64,000 nt of DNA from Shimia sp039969785 (lineage in GTDB: Bacteria; Pseudomonadota; Alphaproteobacteria; Rhodobacterales; Rhodobacteraceae). The stretch lies in contig NZ_JBDVNC010000014.1 of the NCBI RefSeq assembly GCF_039969785.1, positions 1 to 64,000 on the forward strand, read 5' to 3'. Of this stretch, positions 1 through 7,885 are shown piece after piece. The position numbers were made by a program, and so were the translations under genes. How positions within the stretch are numbered: the stretch's first letter is position 1; every line of letters starts with the position of its first letter. Under the pieces are notes generated by a model. That model was not told the origin of the DNA and did not search any database. It saw nothing but the letters and a program-made list of their open reading frames with translations.

Positions 1-2
1 CT

Positions 3-3000
3 CTTGGGCGTGATGGGGATCTACTCGATGAACTTGGCAACGTGCTGGTTCCAGGGTTTGCTGAGCTTGGGGAAGATGCATTAGTCCAAGCGATCCCCGC
101 AGCGTTGATGGCCTCGGATAAATTCGTAGAGGGAACAGTTCTGCTGGGAACGGTGCTTGAATCTGTACCATTCTCAGTTGTCCCTTCGCTTGCCTACGGG
201 ATTGGCAGATATGTCGGCGAATATGTCGGCGGGCCAATTATATTGGGCGTCTACAAATGGGTCAAAGGGTTGGACCTTGATCCCTACGACATCCGCCTTG
301 TGCATGGTGACGGTCTTTATGAAGAAGGATTGTTCTTTGGCGAAGGCGATGCGGGGATCAGCGATTACGATACTGCGGTGACGTTGTTGGTGGACAGCGA
401 TGCCGAAATCGTCCGTGCTGATATGATGCGACAGGACGATATCGGCGCTGACGATCACGGAGAGCTGTTTGCCAGCGTCTGGGATGCCGAGGCGCTTTAT
501 GATTTTGCCGCGTATGGCAATATCGACCCTTCCGAGTTGATCGGTTGGCAAAGTGGAAATCATGCCATCATTCCGCGCGGTGACGACAACGATGTCGTGT
601 TGTTTCTGGCAGACGAAGACGGCGATCTAGTTGAAAACCCTATCATATTTGAACTTGCCTATCCGGGGCCAAATCCCGAGGTGGGGATCAATGCGATCTA
701 CGGTGAGTTCGGTGGAGGGCACCAGCTGCTTCTGGGGCAAACCTACGGGACACCCGACGAATATGTCGGGTTGATGCCCGTTGCTGCCCAGGCCGACCTT
801 CAAGGTGTGCCCGGTTTTGCCAATGTAATCTTTGCAACAGAACATGATCGCGCGATCCGTCTCCAAGGGGCCGAAGGCGACGACTATATCTATGGCAGCG
901 CCTATAATGACACGCTTGTTGCGTCAGGTGGCGATGATTTTTTCAACGGCAACGCGGGCCATGACCAGATCACCTATGGCGGCTCTGACACCTATACGGT
1001 GCAACTCGGGGGTATGGGAGGGGACGAACCGATCAGCTACGTTTCCTTACGCGATGATATCTTGGTTACACGTAACGGCGATGCGGGCTTTGAAGATTTC
1101 CTGTCAAATGTAGAGCAAATCACGCTGGGCAGCGGGAATGACACCATCTTTGCGACTCAGTTGCAGGAAGCATTTGTACAACTCGACGCGGGGTCTGGAC
1201 GCCATGACAGGCTGATCCTCGGAGACCCGGTGGAAGACTATTACTGGTCGGGTTCGGGGTCTAGGGATGTTTTGGTGGATGCGGATGGTCTGATTACCCT
1301 TGCCAATGGAAGTACAATATCGGGCATAGATGTCATCGAGGTGCGGGGAACTGGCGATTCTCCCGAAATCTATTTCGAAACCCTGGACATTGAGCTTGAA
1401 ATTGAAGCCTCGGAAAGCAGCCAGAATTTCTCGGGGCTGTCCTCTGCAATCACATTGAGGGCTAGTGGTGATCGCGATGCAGCGGGGTTTTCTGTCTCTG
1501 ACAGTTCGCATGGCATGAATTTCGCACGTGACCGCGGAGCGAACTATATCGTTGGCACGGATTTTGGCGACACGCTTCACCTGAATTATGATGGTTCGCC
1601 CGAAACCTACTATATTTCAGGAGGTTTTTCCTTCTCCAGTGGCGTTGGAGATGACACGATCCATGGTGCAAATTCAATCGATTACATTTACGCGGGGGGA
1701 CATGATGTTTTTTACGATGTGCAGCCAACCCGTATCCACTATGATCTTAATCGAATAACACTGCCGGATGGTGTGGATGCCGGGGACCTTTCAGTCACGG
1801 AAAACGTCATCGCGGACAGTAACTCTTATCGAATAAACCGAGACGGCTCGCGGGGTGAATTACTCTCTTGGCAGTCTGATATCGTGGTTTCGGTGGCCGG
1901 ACACGGGGCGATCACATTTGCGAACGTAGAAGTTTTTGCCAACTCTTACGAAGTGCGGCAGATTGCCCATTTGACCCTGTTTGACCAACAAGGTGACACA
2001 TATTCCCGCCAGTACGTCGATTTACCGGCTCGCGACACGCCCGCGGCCATTCGCGAACATTCTTCCACCCCCTACACCGACGTGTTCGGAACCTCCGGCG
2101 ATGACACTTTGGTTGTCGACTCCTCTCACGGTGATCAGCCGAACCCGGGGCAATACCGTTTGGGGCAGGGAAACGACATATTCACTGTAACAGATGGATT
2201 TATTGGACAGGTCTACCTTGGTCCTGGGGATGATATTTTCCATGACGATATCGGATACGGAAGTACCTATGGTGGGTTTGGCGATGATACATTTCATGCA
2301 AGCCCATCGCGCTTAAATGGAATAGAAGACAAGTTTTACGGTGAAGAAGGCAACGATCGCCTAATCTATCGGTTTGAGCAGGCCGCGGGCAGCGCGAACA
2401 ATACCTATTTCTACGGCGGGGCAGGTCTGGACACTGTCGAGATGCATGTTTCTCTGGCGCATACGTCACTTGATGACCTCGCCGACCTCGCGGTGGATGT
2501 GGGGTTGTTCCAGAGCTATTTGGAGATCTCCCCGCCGCACGGCGATTTTGGCACGGACAATTCCCGATATTTCGACACCATTTCTCTCGACATTTACGAT
2601 GTCGAGGCCATTGAGTTTTATGTCGACGGGGTTCTGGTCGAGGTTAACACATCTGGCATAGGAACCGCTGCGCAAGAAATCATTTTGAACGTTGACGGTC
2701 GCGCTGCGGTAACCGGAGGCGACGGACTAAATGTCATCATTGGCTCCAATATCTCGGAAGAGATCATCGGCGGGGCCGACTATGATTGGATTGCCGGTTT
2801 TGCCGGAAATGACACAATCCTTGGTGGCGATGACGACGACTGGATCCACGGCGGCGAAGGCGACGACGTTATTAACGGCGGCGTCGGTTATGACACACTC
2901 GCCGGCAGCATCGGTCACGACACGTTCCTCATTTCGGATGATCTTGACGATCTCTATGGTGGCGACGGTAACGACACAGCCGATTTTTCAGGGATGGTCA

Positions 3001-5189
3001 CAGGCGTAGATTTGACCACCGTCACGATCCGAGACGTTGAAGAACTCATCGGCAGCGATGGAGATGATACACTTGATGGAGAGAACGCCGTGGCAATTTA
3101 CGGCGGCGAAGGGAATGATCGGATATTTGGCAACGCTGGTCGGACGGCTTTGTTCGGTGGCAATGGAAGCGATGTCTACTATGGCGGCCAGGGCAATGAC
3201 TTTTTCTTTGACGACGGTGCTTTCGGCGTCGATCGGGTCAGCTACGAGACAAGCTCAACTTTCGTAAGTGCCAATCTGCAGGACAGCGGGTCCAACTCGG
3301 GCGGCTCTGCGGGAGACAACTATATTGGAATAGAGCATCTGACAGGGTCGCAGTTTGGCGACACCCTTCATGGCACGACGGGGGCAAACTATCTCAGCGG
3401 GTTGGGAGGCAATGACACGCTGTTCGGAGCGTTGGGGCGTGACACGCTTGTTGGTGGTGAAGGCGACGATACATTCACAGTACAGCTCTTGTCACTTGGT
3501 GACTCTATCGTTGGAGGCTCGGGTCACGATACACTGATTATTGACTACACTGGACTGGCGACTGCAAATTATACCTTTACCATAAATCCGTTGACAGGTG
3601 TCGTTTATGTAAATGAGAACGGCGCCTTTCACCACGCATTCTCTGGTATCGAGCACGTCGAATTCATTGGCGACAGCCCTGTCACCTACGCGGCTGGACC
3701 TAACGTTCCAAACGTGTCTGTCAAGGGTAACGCAGGCAATGTTGCTGGAGACGACGGCGCAAACGAAATCAGTTTGGAAAATGGAGGAGTGGCCGATTCT
3801 GGTGGTGGGAATGACTTAATTGAAGCTAAATACCAACCAGTACTGTTTCACGGGAGAGCGGGTGACGACACTCTTTTCGGCGGCGATGGCAATGACGAGT
3901 TATTTGGTGGTGAGGGTAGTGATCTCCTTGAAGGAAGACTAGGCGAAGACACGCTATACGGTGGCGTTGGAAATGACTCACTTTCCGGTGGCGAAGGAAA
4001 CGATGTTCTCTTAGGTCAACAAGGCAACGATCTCCTGAACGGCGGTGCCGGTGATGATACCGTGTTGGGGGGCAGCGGCGCGGATACGCTGAATTCGGGC
4101 GCGGGCAACGACATCGTGGATGGCGGCAACGGCCGTGATCTGGCCAATCTTGGCGACGGCGCGGACGTGTTCAACGACAACGCGCAGGGCGACAAGGCCG
4201 GTCGCGATACGGTGTTTGGCGGCAATGGCAACGACACGATCAATGGCGGCGGCGGCTTTGACGAGTTCCGAGGCGATGCGGGCAATGACTCGATCCTCGG
4301 CGGGGGCGGCTTTGACGAAATCTTTGGCGGCGCCGGGTCCGACACGCTGCAGGGTGGCCTGGGCAACGACACGGTCTTTGGCGGCGACGGGCGCGACGAG
4401 GCGCAGCTAGGCAATGGGTTTGACGTGTTCAACGACAACGGCCAGGGCGGTGACGCCGGGCGCGACACGGTGTTCGGCGGCAACGGCAATGACACGATCA
4501 ACGGTGGAGCCGGTGCGGATGATTTCCGGGGCGAAGCGGGCAATGACTCGATCCTCGGCGGGGGCGGCTTTGACGAAATCTTTGGCGGCGCCGGGTCCGA
4601 CACGCTGCTCGGTGGGCTGGGCAACGACACGGTGCTTGGCGGCAACGGGCGCGACGAGGCCCGGCTGGGCAACGGCTTTGACCTGTTCAACGACAACGAG
4701 CAGGGCGGCGATGCGGGGCGCGACACGGTGTTTGGCGGCAACGGAAATGACACCGTGAACGGCGGTGGCGGGTTCGATGTCATTTTCGGCGAAGCAGGTA
4801 ATGACATCCTGCGCGGCGGGGTCGGGTTTGACCGGTTGTTGGGCGGCGCTAATGCAGACCAGCTGTTTGGCGGGCTTGGCAACGACACCTTGAACGGCGG
4901 CGTGGGTCAGGACCAGATGACCGGCGGCGCAGGGCTGGACCGGTTTGTCTTTGCCAGCGGCTTTGGCAATGACACGATCTTTGGGTTTGAGGCGGCAGAC
5001 GGCGAGAAGATCAACCTTGCCGGCGTCGCGGCGATCACCGATTTCAACGATCTGATCACCAACCACCTCGACGATGCAGGCGGCACGGCGCGGATCGTGG
5101 CGGGCGCGAACTCGATCCTGCTCGATGGGGTGAACTTCACCGATGTCGGCGCAGGGTTGGCCTATTCGGTGGATGATTTCATTTTCTAG
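3..5189 (+). CDS. Giant RTX (hemolysin-type) calcium-binding protein, 5' end cut by window
   Basis: The reading frame is open to the left edge of the window, so the gene starts outside; the GTG at position 42 is only the first internal start-like codon. About 270 residues without repeats are followed by blocks of glycine/aspartate nonapeptides of the GGxGxDxLx type (about 880-980, 2080-2300, 2700-3480 and densely 3840-4970). The last 70 residues, ending in SVDDFIF, look like the serralysin/RTX C-terminal secretion domain. RTX proteins are normally exported by type I secretion and fold on binding extracellular calcium. No protease, lipase or adhesin catalytic motif was recognised in the visible part, so the role is open. 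The 3' third is clearly GC-richer and more regular than the rest. No type I exporter genes lie nearby in the window. Confidence 0.9.
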   Translation, partial: LGRDGDLLDELGNVLVPGFAELGEDALVQAIPAALMASDKFVEGTVLLGTVLESVPFSVVPSLAYGIGRYVGEYVGGPIILGVYKWVKGLDLDPYDIRLVHGDGLYEEGLFFGEGDAGISDYDTAVTLLVDSDAEIVRADMMRQDDIGADDHGELFASVWDAEALYDFAAYGNIDPSELIGWQSGNHAIIPRGDDNDVVLFLADEDGDLVENPIIFELAYPGPNPEVGINAIYGEFGGGHQLLLGQTYGTPDEYVGLMPVAAQADLQGVPGFANVIFATEHDRAIRLQGAEGDDYIYGSAYNDTLVASGGDDFFNGNAGHDQITYGGSDTYTVQLGGMGGDEPISYVSLRDDILVTRNGDAGFEDFLSNVEQITLGSGNDTIFATQLQEAFVQLDAGSGRHDRLILGDPVEDYYWSGSGSRDVLVDADGLITLANGSTISGIDVIEVRGTGDSPEIYFETLDIELEIEASESSQNFSGLSSAITLRASGDRDAAGFSVSDSSHGMNFARDRGANYIVGTDFGDTLHLNYDGSPETYYISGGFSFSSGVGDDTIHGANSIDYIYAGGHDVFYDVQPTRIHYDLNRITLPDGVDAGDLSVTENVIADSNSYRINRDGSRGELLSWQSDIVVSVAGHGAITFANVEVFANSYEVRQIAHLTLFDQQGDTYSRQYVDLPARDTPAAIREHSSTPYTDVFGTSGDDTLVVDSSHGDQPNPGQYRLGQGNDIFTVTDGFIGQVYLGPGDDIFHDDIGYGSTYGGFGDDTFHASPSRLNGIEDKFYGEEGNDRLIYRFEQAAGSANNTYFYGGAGLDTVEMHVSLAHTSLDDLADLAVDVGLFQSYLEISPPHGDFGTDNSRYFDTISLDIYDVEAIEFYVDGVLVEVNTSGIGTAAQEIILNVDGRAAVTGGDGLNVIIGSNISEEIIGGADYDWIAGFAGNDTILGGDDDDWIHGGEGDDVINGGVGYDTLAGSIGHDTFLISDDLDDLYGGDGNDTADFSGMVTGVDLTTVTIRDVEELIGSDGDDTLDGENAVAIYGGEGNDRIFGNAGRTALFGGNGSDVYYGGQGNDFFFDDGAFGVDRVSYETSSTFVSANLQDSGSNSGGSAGDNYIGIEHLTGSQFGDTLHGTTGANYLSGLGGNDTLFGALGRDTLVGGEGDDTFTVQLLSLGDSIVGGSGHDTLIIDYTGLATANYTFTINPLTGVVYVNENGAFHHAFSGIEHVEFIGDSPVTYAAGPNVPNVSVKGNAGNVAGDDGANEISLENGGVADSGGGNDLIEAKYQPVLFHGRAGDDTLFGGDGNDELFGGEGSDLLEGRLGEDTLYGGVGNDSLSGGEGNDVLLGQQGNDLLNGGAGDDTVLGGSGADTLNSGAGNDIVDGGNGRDLANLGDGADVFNDNAQGDKAGRDTVFGGNGNDTINGGGGFDEFRGDAGNDSILGGGGFDEIFGGAGSDTLQGGLGNDTVFGGDGRDEAQLGNGFDVFNDNGQGGDAGRDTVFGGNGNDTINGGAGADDFRGEAGNDSILGGGGFDEIFGGAGSDTLLGGLGNDTVLGGNGRDEARLGNGFDLFNDNEQGGDAGRDTVFGGNGNDTVNGGGGFDVIFGEAGNDILRGGVGFDRLLGGANADQLFGGLGNDTLNGGVGQDQMTGGAGLDRFVFASGFGNDTIFGFEAADGEKINLAGVAAITDFNDLITNHLDDAGGTARIVAGANSILLDGVNFTDVGAGLAYSVDDFIF
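4125..4800 (+). repeat. Tandem 258-bp (86-residue) repeats in the RTX gene
   Basis: The unit beginning at the codons for GRDTVFGGNGND starts at about 4200, 4458 and 4716, a spacing of exactly 258 bp. Each unit contains several RTX nonapeptides and a distinctive non-RTX spacer, NGFDVFNDN followed by QGGDAGRD. A partial unit (spacer only) precedes the first copy at about 4125, and the third copy decays after about 4800. The copies are close to identical in DNA, which suggests recent duplication or gene conversion. Confidence 0.85.
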
Positions 5190-5305
5190 GTAGCGATTGA
5201 TCGCGCCAAACGGAGTAAGATTTGGCACCAATTTGCCGCTCGGTCTAGCAAAAGTGTACAGGGCAATACGAATGAAGGTGGGACAAAGAAGCGTTTCATG
5301 TCTTT

Positions 5306-6406
5306 GTGCAGCGCCTACACGCCCAAGGCTGGCCCAGACCGGTGAAGCGCGATGGGCGGCTTGCCGACGCGCGAAAGCAAGCCGACAAGCACCGAGCAAC
5401 CGTTAAGGATGGGGGCAACTCAATTGAGGCGTGCAAGGACGCTGAGAAGGCCACTCAGATAGCGTATGAGGCTAAGAACCCAGAAGCAAGAAAGGCGCGC
5501 TTGCTGGCCACGATTGCGCCACTCGCCTTTGAAGCCCGTAAAAGCCAACTTAGGGATGGTGGCAAGGCGGGGCGTTGGTTTAGCCCCCTGAAAACTCATG
5601 TCTTACCCAAACTGGGGCAAAAACCCGTTGAAGAAGTCACGGGCAACGAGATTGCCAAGGCGCTCAGACCCATCTGGCACGAACAACCCGACGTGGCGCG
5701 TAAGGCAATTACACGCTTAGACGCGTGTTTGTCCTTTGCCCGCGCCAAGGGTTATGAAGTTGACCGAATGGCGGTTGCCGATGCCAAGGAACTTTTGGGC
5801 AGACAGGTGCATGTGGCCAAACCCATTCCTTCGATGTCTTGGCAAGATGTGCCAGCGTTCTATCAAAGCCTTGAAGAATCCGGGACAACAGGCATGGCGT
5901 TGCAGTTGCTAATTCTAAGCGGATTGCGGTCTAAGCCGATCCGCTTTGCGAACCTTGACCAAATCGAGGGCGATGTTTGGACGGTCCCGGCGTATTTGGT
6001 GAAAGGACAGGAAGGCAGGACCGAGGATTTTCGCGTTCCGCCTACGCCAGAGGCTTTGCGGGTGATCAAGCGCGCGACGGAAACAGCGCGCGACGGGTTG
6101 CTTTTTCCCGATCAGCGCAAAGGCGTTATCAGCGACATGACGATGGCAACCTTGATGAAGCGCCGGGGGATGACAGCGCGCCCTCACGGGTTCCGGTCCA
6201 GTTTCAGGACATGGGCGGACGAACAAACCAACCAATCATGGGAAGTGAAAGAAACGGCAATCGGGCACAAGGTCGGGTCCAAGGTTTCGCGCGCTTACTT
6301 GCGCACGGATTATCTTGAAGAACGCCGCCTATTGGCAGAGCGCTGGGCGCAACACGTCATCGGGGCAAGCGGTGAAGTTGTGGCAATTCGAGGTGCAGCA
6401 GTGTGA
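5306..6406 (+). CDS. Tyrosine recombinase / phage-type integrase, N-terminally short
   Basis: Site-specific recombinase that would integrate or excise the island. Catalytic residues can be placed (numbering from the GTG at 5306): Arg208 in SGLRSKPIRF, a likely Lys233, His294-x-x-Arg297 in HGFRSSFR, His321 in IGHKVGS and the nucleophile Tyr331 in SRAYLRTDY. The core-binding domain covers roughly residues 60-155. Relatives with this catalytic domain usually carry about 60-80 more N-terminal residues forming an arm-binding domain. Here the frame is closed by a TGA at 5273-5275, so that domain is missing or split by a frameshift. The GTG start is uncertain. The catalytic core looks intact, but the full-length enzyme may not be functional. 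Confidence 0.85.
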   Translation: MQRLHAQGWPRPVKRDGRLADARKQADKHRATVKDGGNSIEACKDAEKATQIAYEAKNPEARKARLLATIAPLAFEARKSQLRDGGKAGRWFSPLKTHVLPKLGQKPVEEVTGNEIAKALRPIWHEQPDVARKAITRLDACLSFARAKGYEVDRMAVADAKELLGRQVHVAKPIPSMSWQDVPAFYQSLEESGTTGMALQLLILSGLRSKPIRFANLDQIEGDVWTVPAYLVKGQEGRTEDFRVPPTPEALRVIKRATETARDGLLFPDQRKGVISDMTMATLMKRRGMTARPHGFRSSFRTWADEQTNQSWEVKETAIGHKVGSKVSRAYLRTDYLEERRLLAERWAQHVIGASGEVVAIRGAAV

Positions 6407-6954
6407 CGCAAGGTGATTCGCACCAGACCCAATTTGTAGTGGCATTAGCTTGGCATGACCGCAAAATCTGGGAAAATTATTTTGTGCCGTTAGCGCCCCT
6501 GCTTGCACCTGACGCCAGTTAACGTCAATAAAATAAGGGCCTTGCAACGCTCAGAAAGCACAGATTCTTCTTGTGCTCCACATTGCGACTGACACCTTCC
6601 AGACCCGCAAAAGCATAGCTATGATTGTTTTGCGTTAATATGCAAAAAGCCGCAACGAAGCGGGGCTAGTTTGGCGACCGGCCCGCTTCGTTGCATACAC
6701 CGAAACACCCTTCAAAAAAGGGGGCCGGAATTCTGAATGTCTGAGCTAATGACCCACTTGTTGTTGCGAGCCTTTGCATCCTCCATCGCCAAGGTCACGA
6801 CCTTCGCTGTTCACATTATGTGGACTCAGAAAATGCGTTTCGCAACCCCCAAGTGTGTCTCTCAGCTAAAATGTGATTACCTTACAACGGCAAATGATAC
6901 CCGTTTAAGCACTTATTCAGGTTCCGGTTTACAGACTCACTGGAGAAGTAAACC
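6407..6954. other. Non-coding stretch inside the island
   Basis: About 550 bases without a convincing gene; short open frames here lack a plausible ribosome binding site and family features. It contains the 13-bp inverted repeat at 6652-6694. It is the natural place for the promoter of the AlpA-like gene and for recombination sites of the integrase, but no specific site was identified. Confidence 0.5.
6652..6694. repeat. 13-bp perfect inverted repeat
   Basis: The arm GCAACGAAGCGGG (6652-6664) is matched by its exact reverse complement at 6682-6694, separated by 17 bases. There is no T-run after either arm, so a simple intrinsic terminator is unlikely. Within an integrative element, 250 bp after the integrase, it could be a recombination or regulator binding site, or a structured RNA. 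Confidence 0.6.
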
Positions 6955-7137
6955 ATGTCAGAAAATCAGCATCTCATCCGTTTGGGTGATGCGATTGAAC
7001 GCTATGGCCTAAGCCGCACAACCTTCGACAAAGCGCACAACGAAGGGCACATTCGCAAGCGCAAGCTTGCCCGTGCTGCCTTCGTGGATACTTGCGAAAT
7101 CGAAGCATGGATTAACGGCGAAACCAATAGCGCGTGA
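6955..7137 (+). CDS. AlpA-like small helix-turn-helix regulator / excisionase-like
   Basis: Sixty residues with a predicted helix-turn-helix (about residues 8-35, LGDAIERYGLSRTTFDKA) followed by a conserved wing-like segment VDTCEIEAWI. This matches the general plan of AlpA/MerR-like excisionase regulators that accompany integrases. A good ribosome binding site (GGAGAAG) lies 5-11 bases before the ATG. In related elements such proteins promote excision or control integrase expression. Confidence in the DNA-binding nature is fair; the exact family is inferred. Confidence 0.65.
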   Translation: MSENQHLIRLGDAIERYGLSRTTFDKAHNEGHIRKRKLARAAFVDTCEIEAWINGETNSA

Positions 7138-7139
7138 CA

Positions 7140-7168
7140 CCCCGCGCCCCTGAAACACGGGCGCGGGG
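7140..7168. terminator. Strong GC hairpin after the AlpA-like gene
   Basis: CCCCGCGCCC (7140-7149) pairs perfectly with GGGCGCGGGG (7159-7168) around a 9-base loop, directly behind the stop of the AlpA-like gene. There is no clear T-run, so it may act as a transcript-end stabiliser or a weak terminator. Confidence 0.55.
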
Positions 7169-7238
7169 GATATAGCTATCGGGGGTTGGAATACCCGAAG
7201 TCTATCTTATGCGCTCGATTGGCAAAAGGTCCAATCGG

Positions 7239-7532
7239 ATGACGACATCAAGAACAAACAGGGCGGTTTTTACCGTCACCCCTCAAGGCAGGGAATCATT
7301 CACTTTAGTACTGGCGGGACGCAATCGTTGGGCGATGGAACAGCTTATGTGTGCTGGGCGCAAGGGCTGCACACCGATCATAAACCCCGCGCCCCGGTGG
7401 AGCGCCTACATTCACAATCTTCGCAGTTTCGGTGTGGAAATCGAAACCCTGCCAGAGCCACACGAGGGACCATATCCGGGGTTTCACGCCTGTTATGTGT
7501 TGCGCGCTCGAGTGGAAGGGGGTTTTGCATGA
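7239..7532 (+). CDS. Small winged-helix domain protein of phage/plasmid type
   Basis: About 97 residues when started at the ATG at 7239, which has AAAAGG nine bases upstream; an upstream ATG at 7209 in the same frame would add ten residues. The central part (AGRKGCTPIINPAPRWSAYIHNLRSFGVEIET) has the layout of a winged helix in which a fixed-size DNA-binding core is followed by a basic, proline-rich turn. Similar small proteins are common in alphaproteobacterial integrative elements. It overlaps the next gene by 4 bases (ATGA), so the two are probably co-translated. The function is probably DNA binding within the element, inferred only. Confidence 0.55.
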   Translation: MTTSRTNRAVFTVTPQGRESFTLVLAGRNRWAMEQLMCAGRKGCTPIINPAPRWSAYIHNLRSFGVEIETLPEPHEGPYPGFHACYVLRARVEGGFA

Positions 7533-7624
7533 ACCGTTTGCAAATCCTTTACCTGCGTCGCCTTCACGGCCTGACAGAAGCCCAAGCACATGCTCTTGCC
7601 ACGTTGATATGGGGGGCGCGCTAA
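7529..7624 (+). CDS. Very small hypothetical protein in the island mini-operon
   Basis: Thirty-one residues, with an ATG overlapping the previous stop by 4 bases, an AAGGGGG motif upstream, and a stop that overlaps the next ATG (TAATG). The chained overlaps on both sides are the main argument that it is translated. The sequence (IL YLRRLHGLTEAQAHALATLIWG) suggests a single amphipathic helix pair. No family recognised. Confidence 0.4.
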   Translation: MNRLQILYLRRLHGLTEAQAHALATLIWGAR

Positions 7625-7797
7625 TGAGTAACGCACGCACCCTGACAACGGAGTTGGGCGGCAAGTGGTATCGACGCTATGGGGCCGCACCGTGCCCGGT
7701 TTGTCAACCTGAGCGCAATAAAGGGCAGAACGCTTTGACGCTAGCCGATGGCAGCGGACGGTTGCTGCTTAACTGCAAGAATGTTGAATGTCATTGA
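7624..7797 (+). pseudogene. Truncated CHC2 zinc-finger / primase-like gene cut by the IS21 element
   Basis: The 57 residues contain the first half of a primase-type zinc ribbon: APCPVCQPERNKGQNALTL, then LLLNCKNVEC. The spacing Cys-x-x-Cys ... Cys-x4-Cys is what phage and plasmid primase/helicase proteins show at their N-terminus. The frame runs straight into the left end of the insertion sequence and stops in it (CAT TGA). No continuation of the primase is visible right of the element, so the distal part was probably deleted as well as interrupted. Confidence 0.65.
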
Positions 7798-7841
7798 GAA
7801 CTGACCCGGTAGCCCCCCAAATTGTCACTGAGAATTGACCC
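7789..7841 (+). repeat. Left terminal repeats of the IS21 element
   Basis: Two related 19-base units, at 7789-7807 and 7823-7841, differ at only two positions. They are the presumed transposase binding sites. Confidence 0.8.
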
Positions 7842-7885
7842 ATGTGAACACATGGCCCTGACGTTTTTGTTCAGGGAGATTTGGA

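Noticed and set aside
4125..4976. Regular 258-bp repeats as a CRISPR array
   Set aside because: The repeats are coding RTX units with no spacer structure and the wrong length.
5190..5305. Left attachment site matching the 3' end of tRNA-Phe
   Set aside because: Compared by eye with 10558-10600; no convincing direct repeat was found.
4016..5399. Long minus-strand open frames opposite the RTX repeats (290 and 330 codons)
   Set aside because: They mirror the RTX codon pattern (Pro/Ser/Ala-rich or Val/Ala-rich), have no family features and lie opposite a clearly real gene.
6737..7012. 91-codon frame overlapping the AlpA-like gene
   Set aside because: Overlaps a better-supported gene in another frame and shows no domain.
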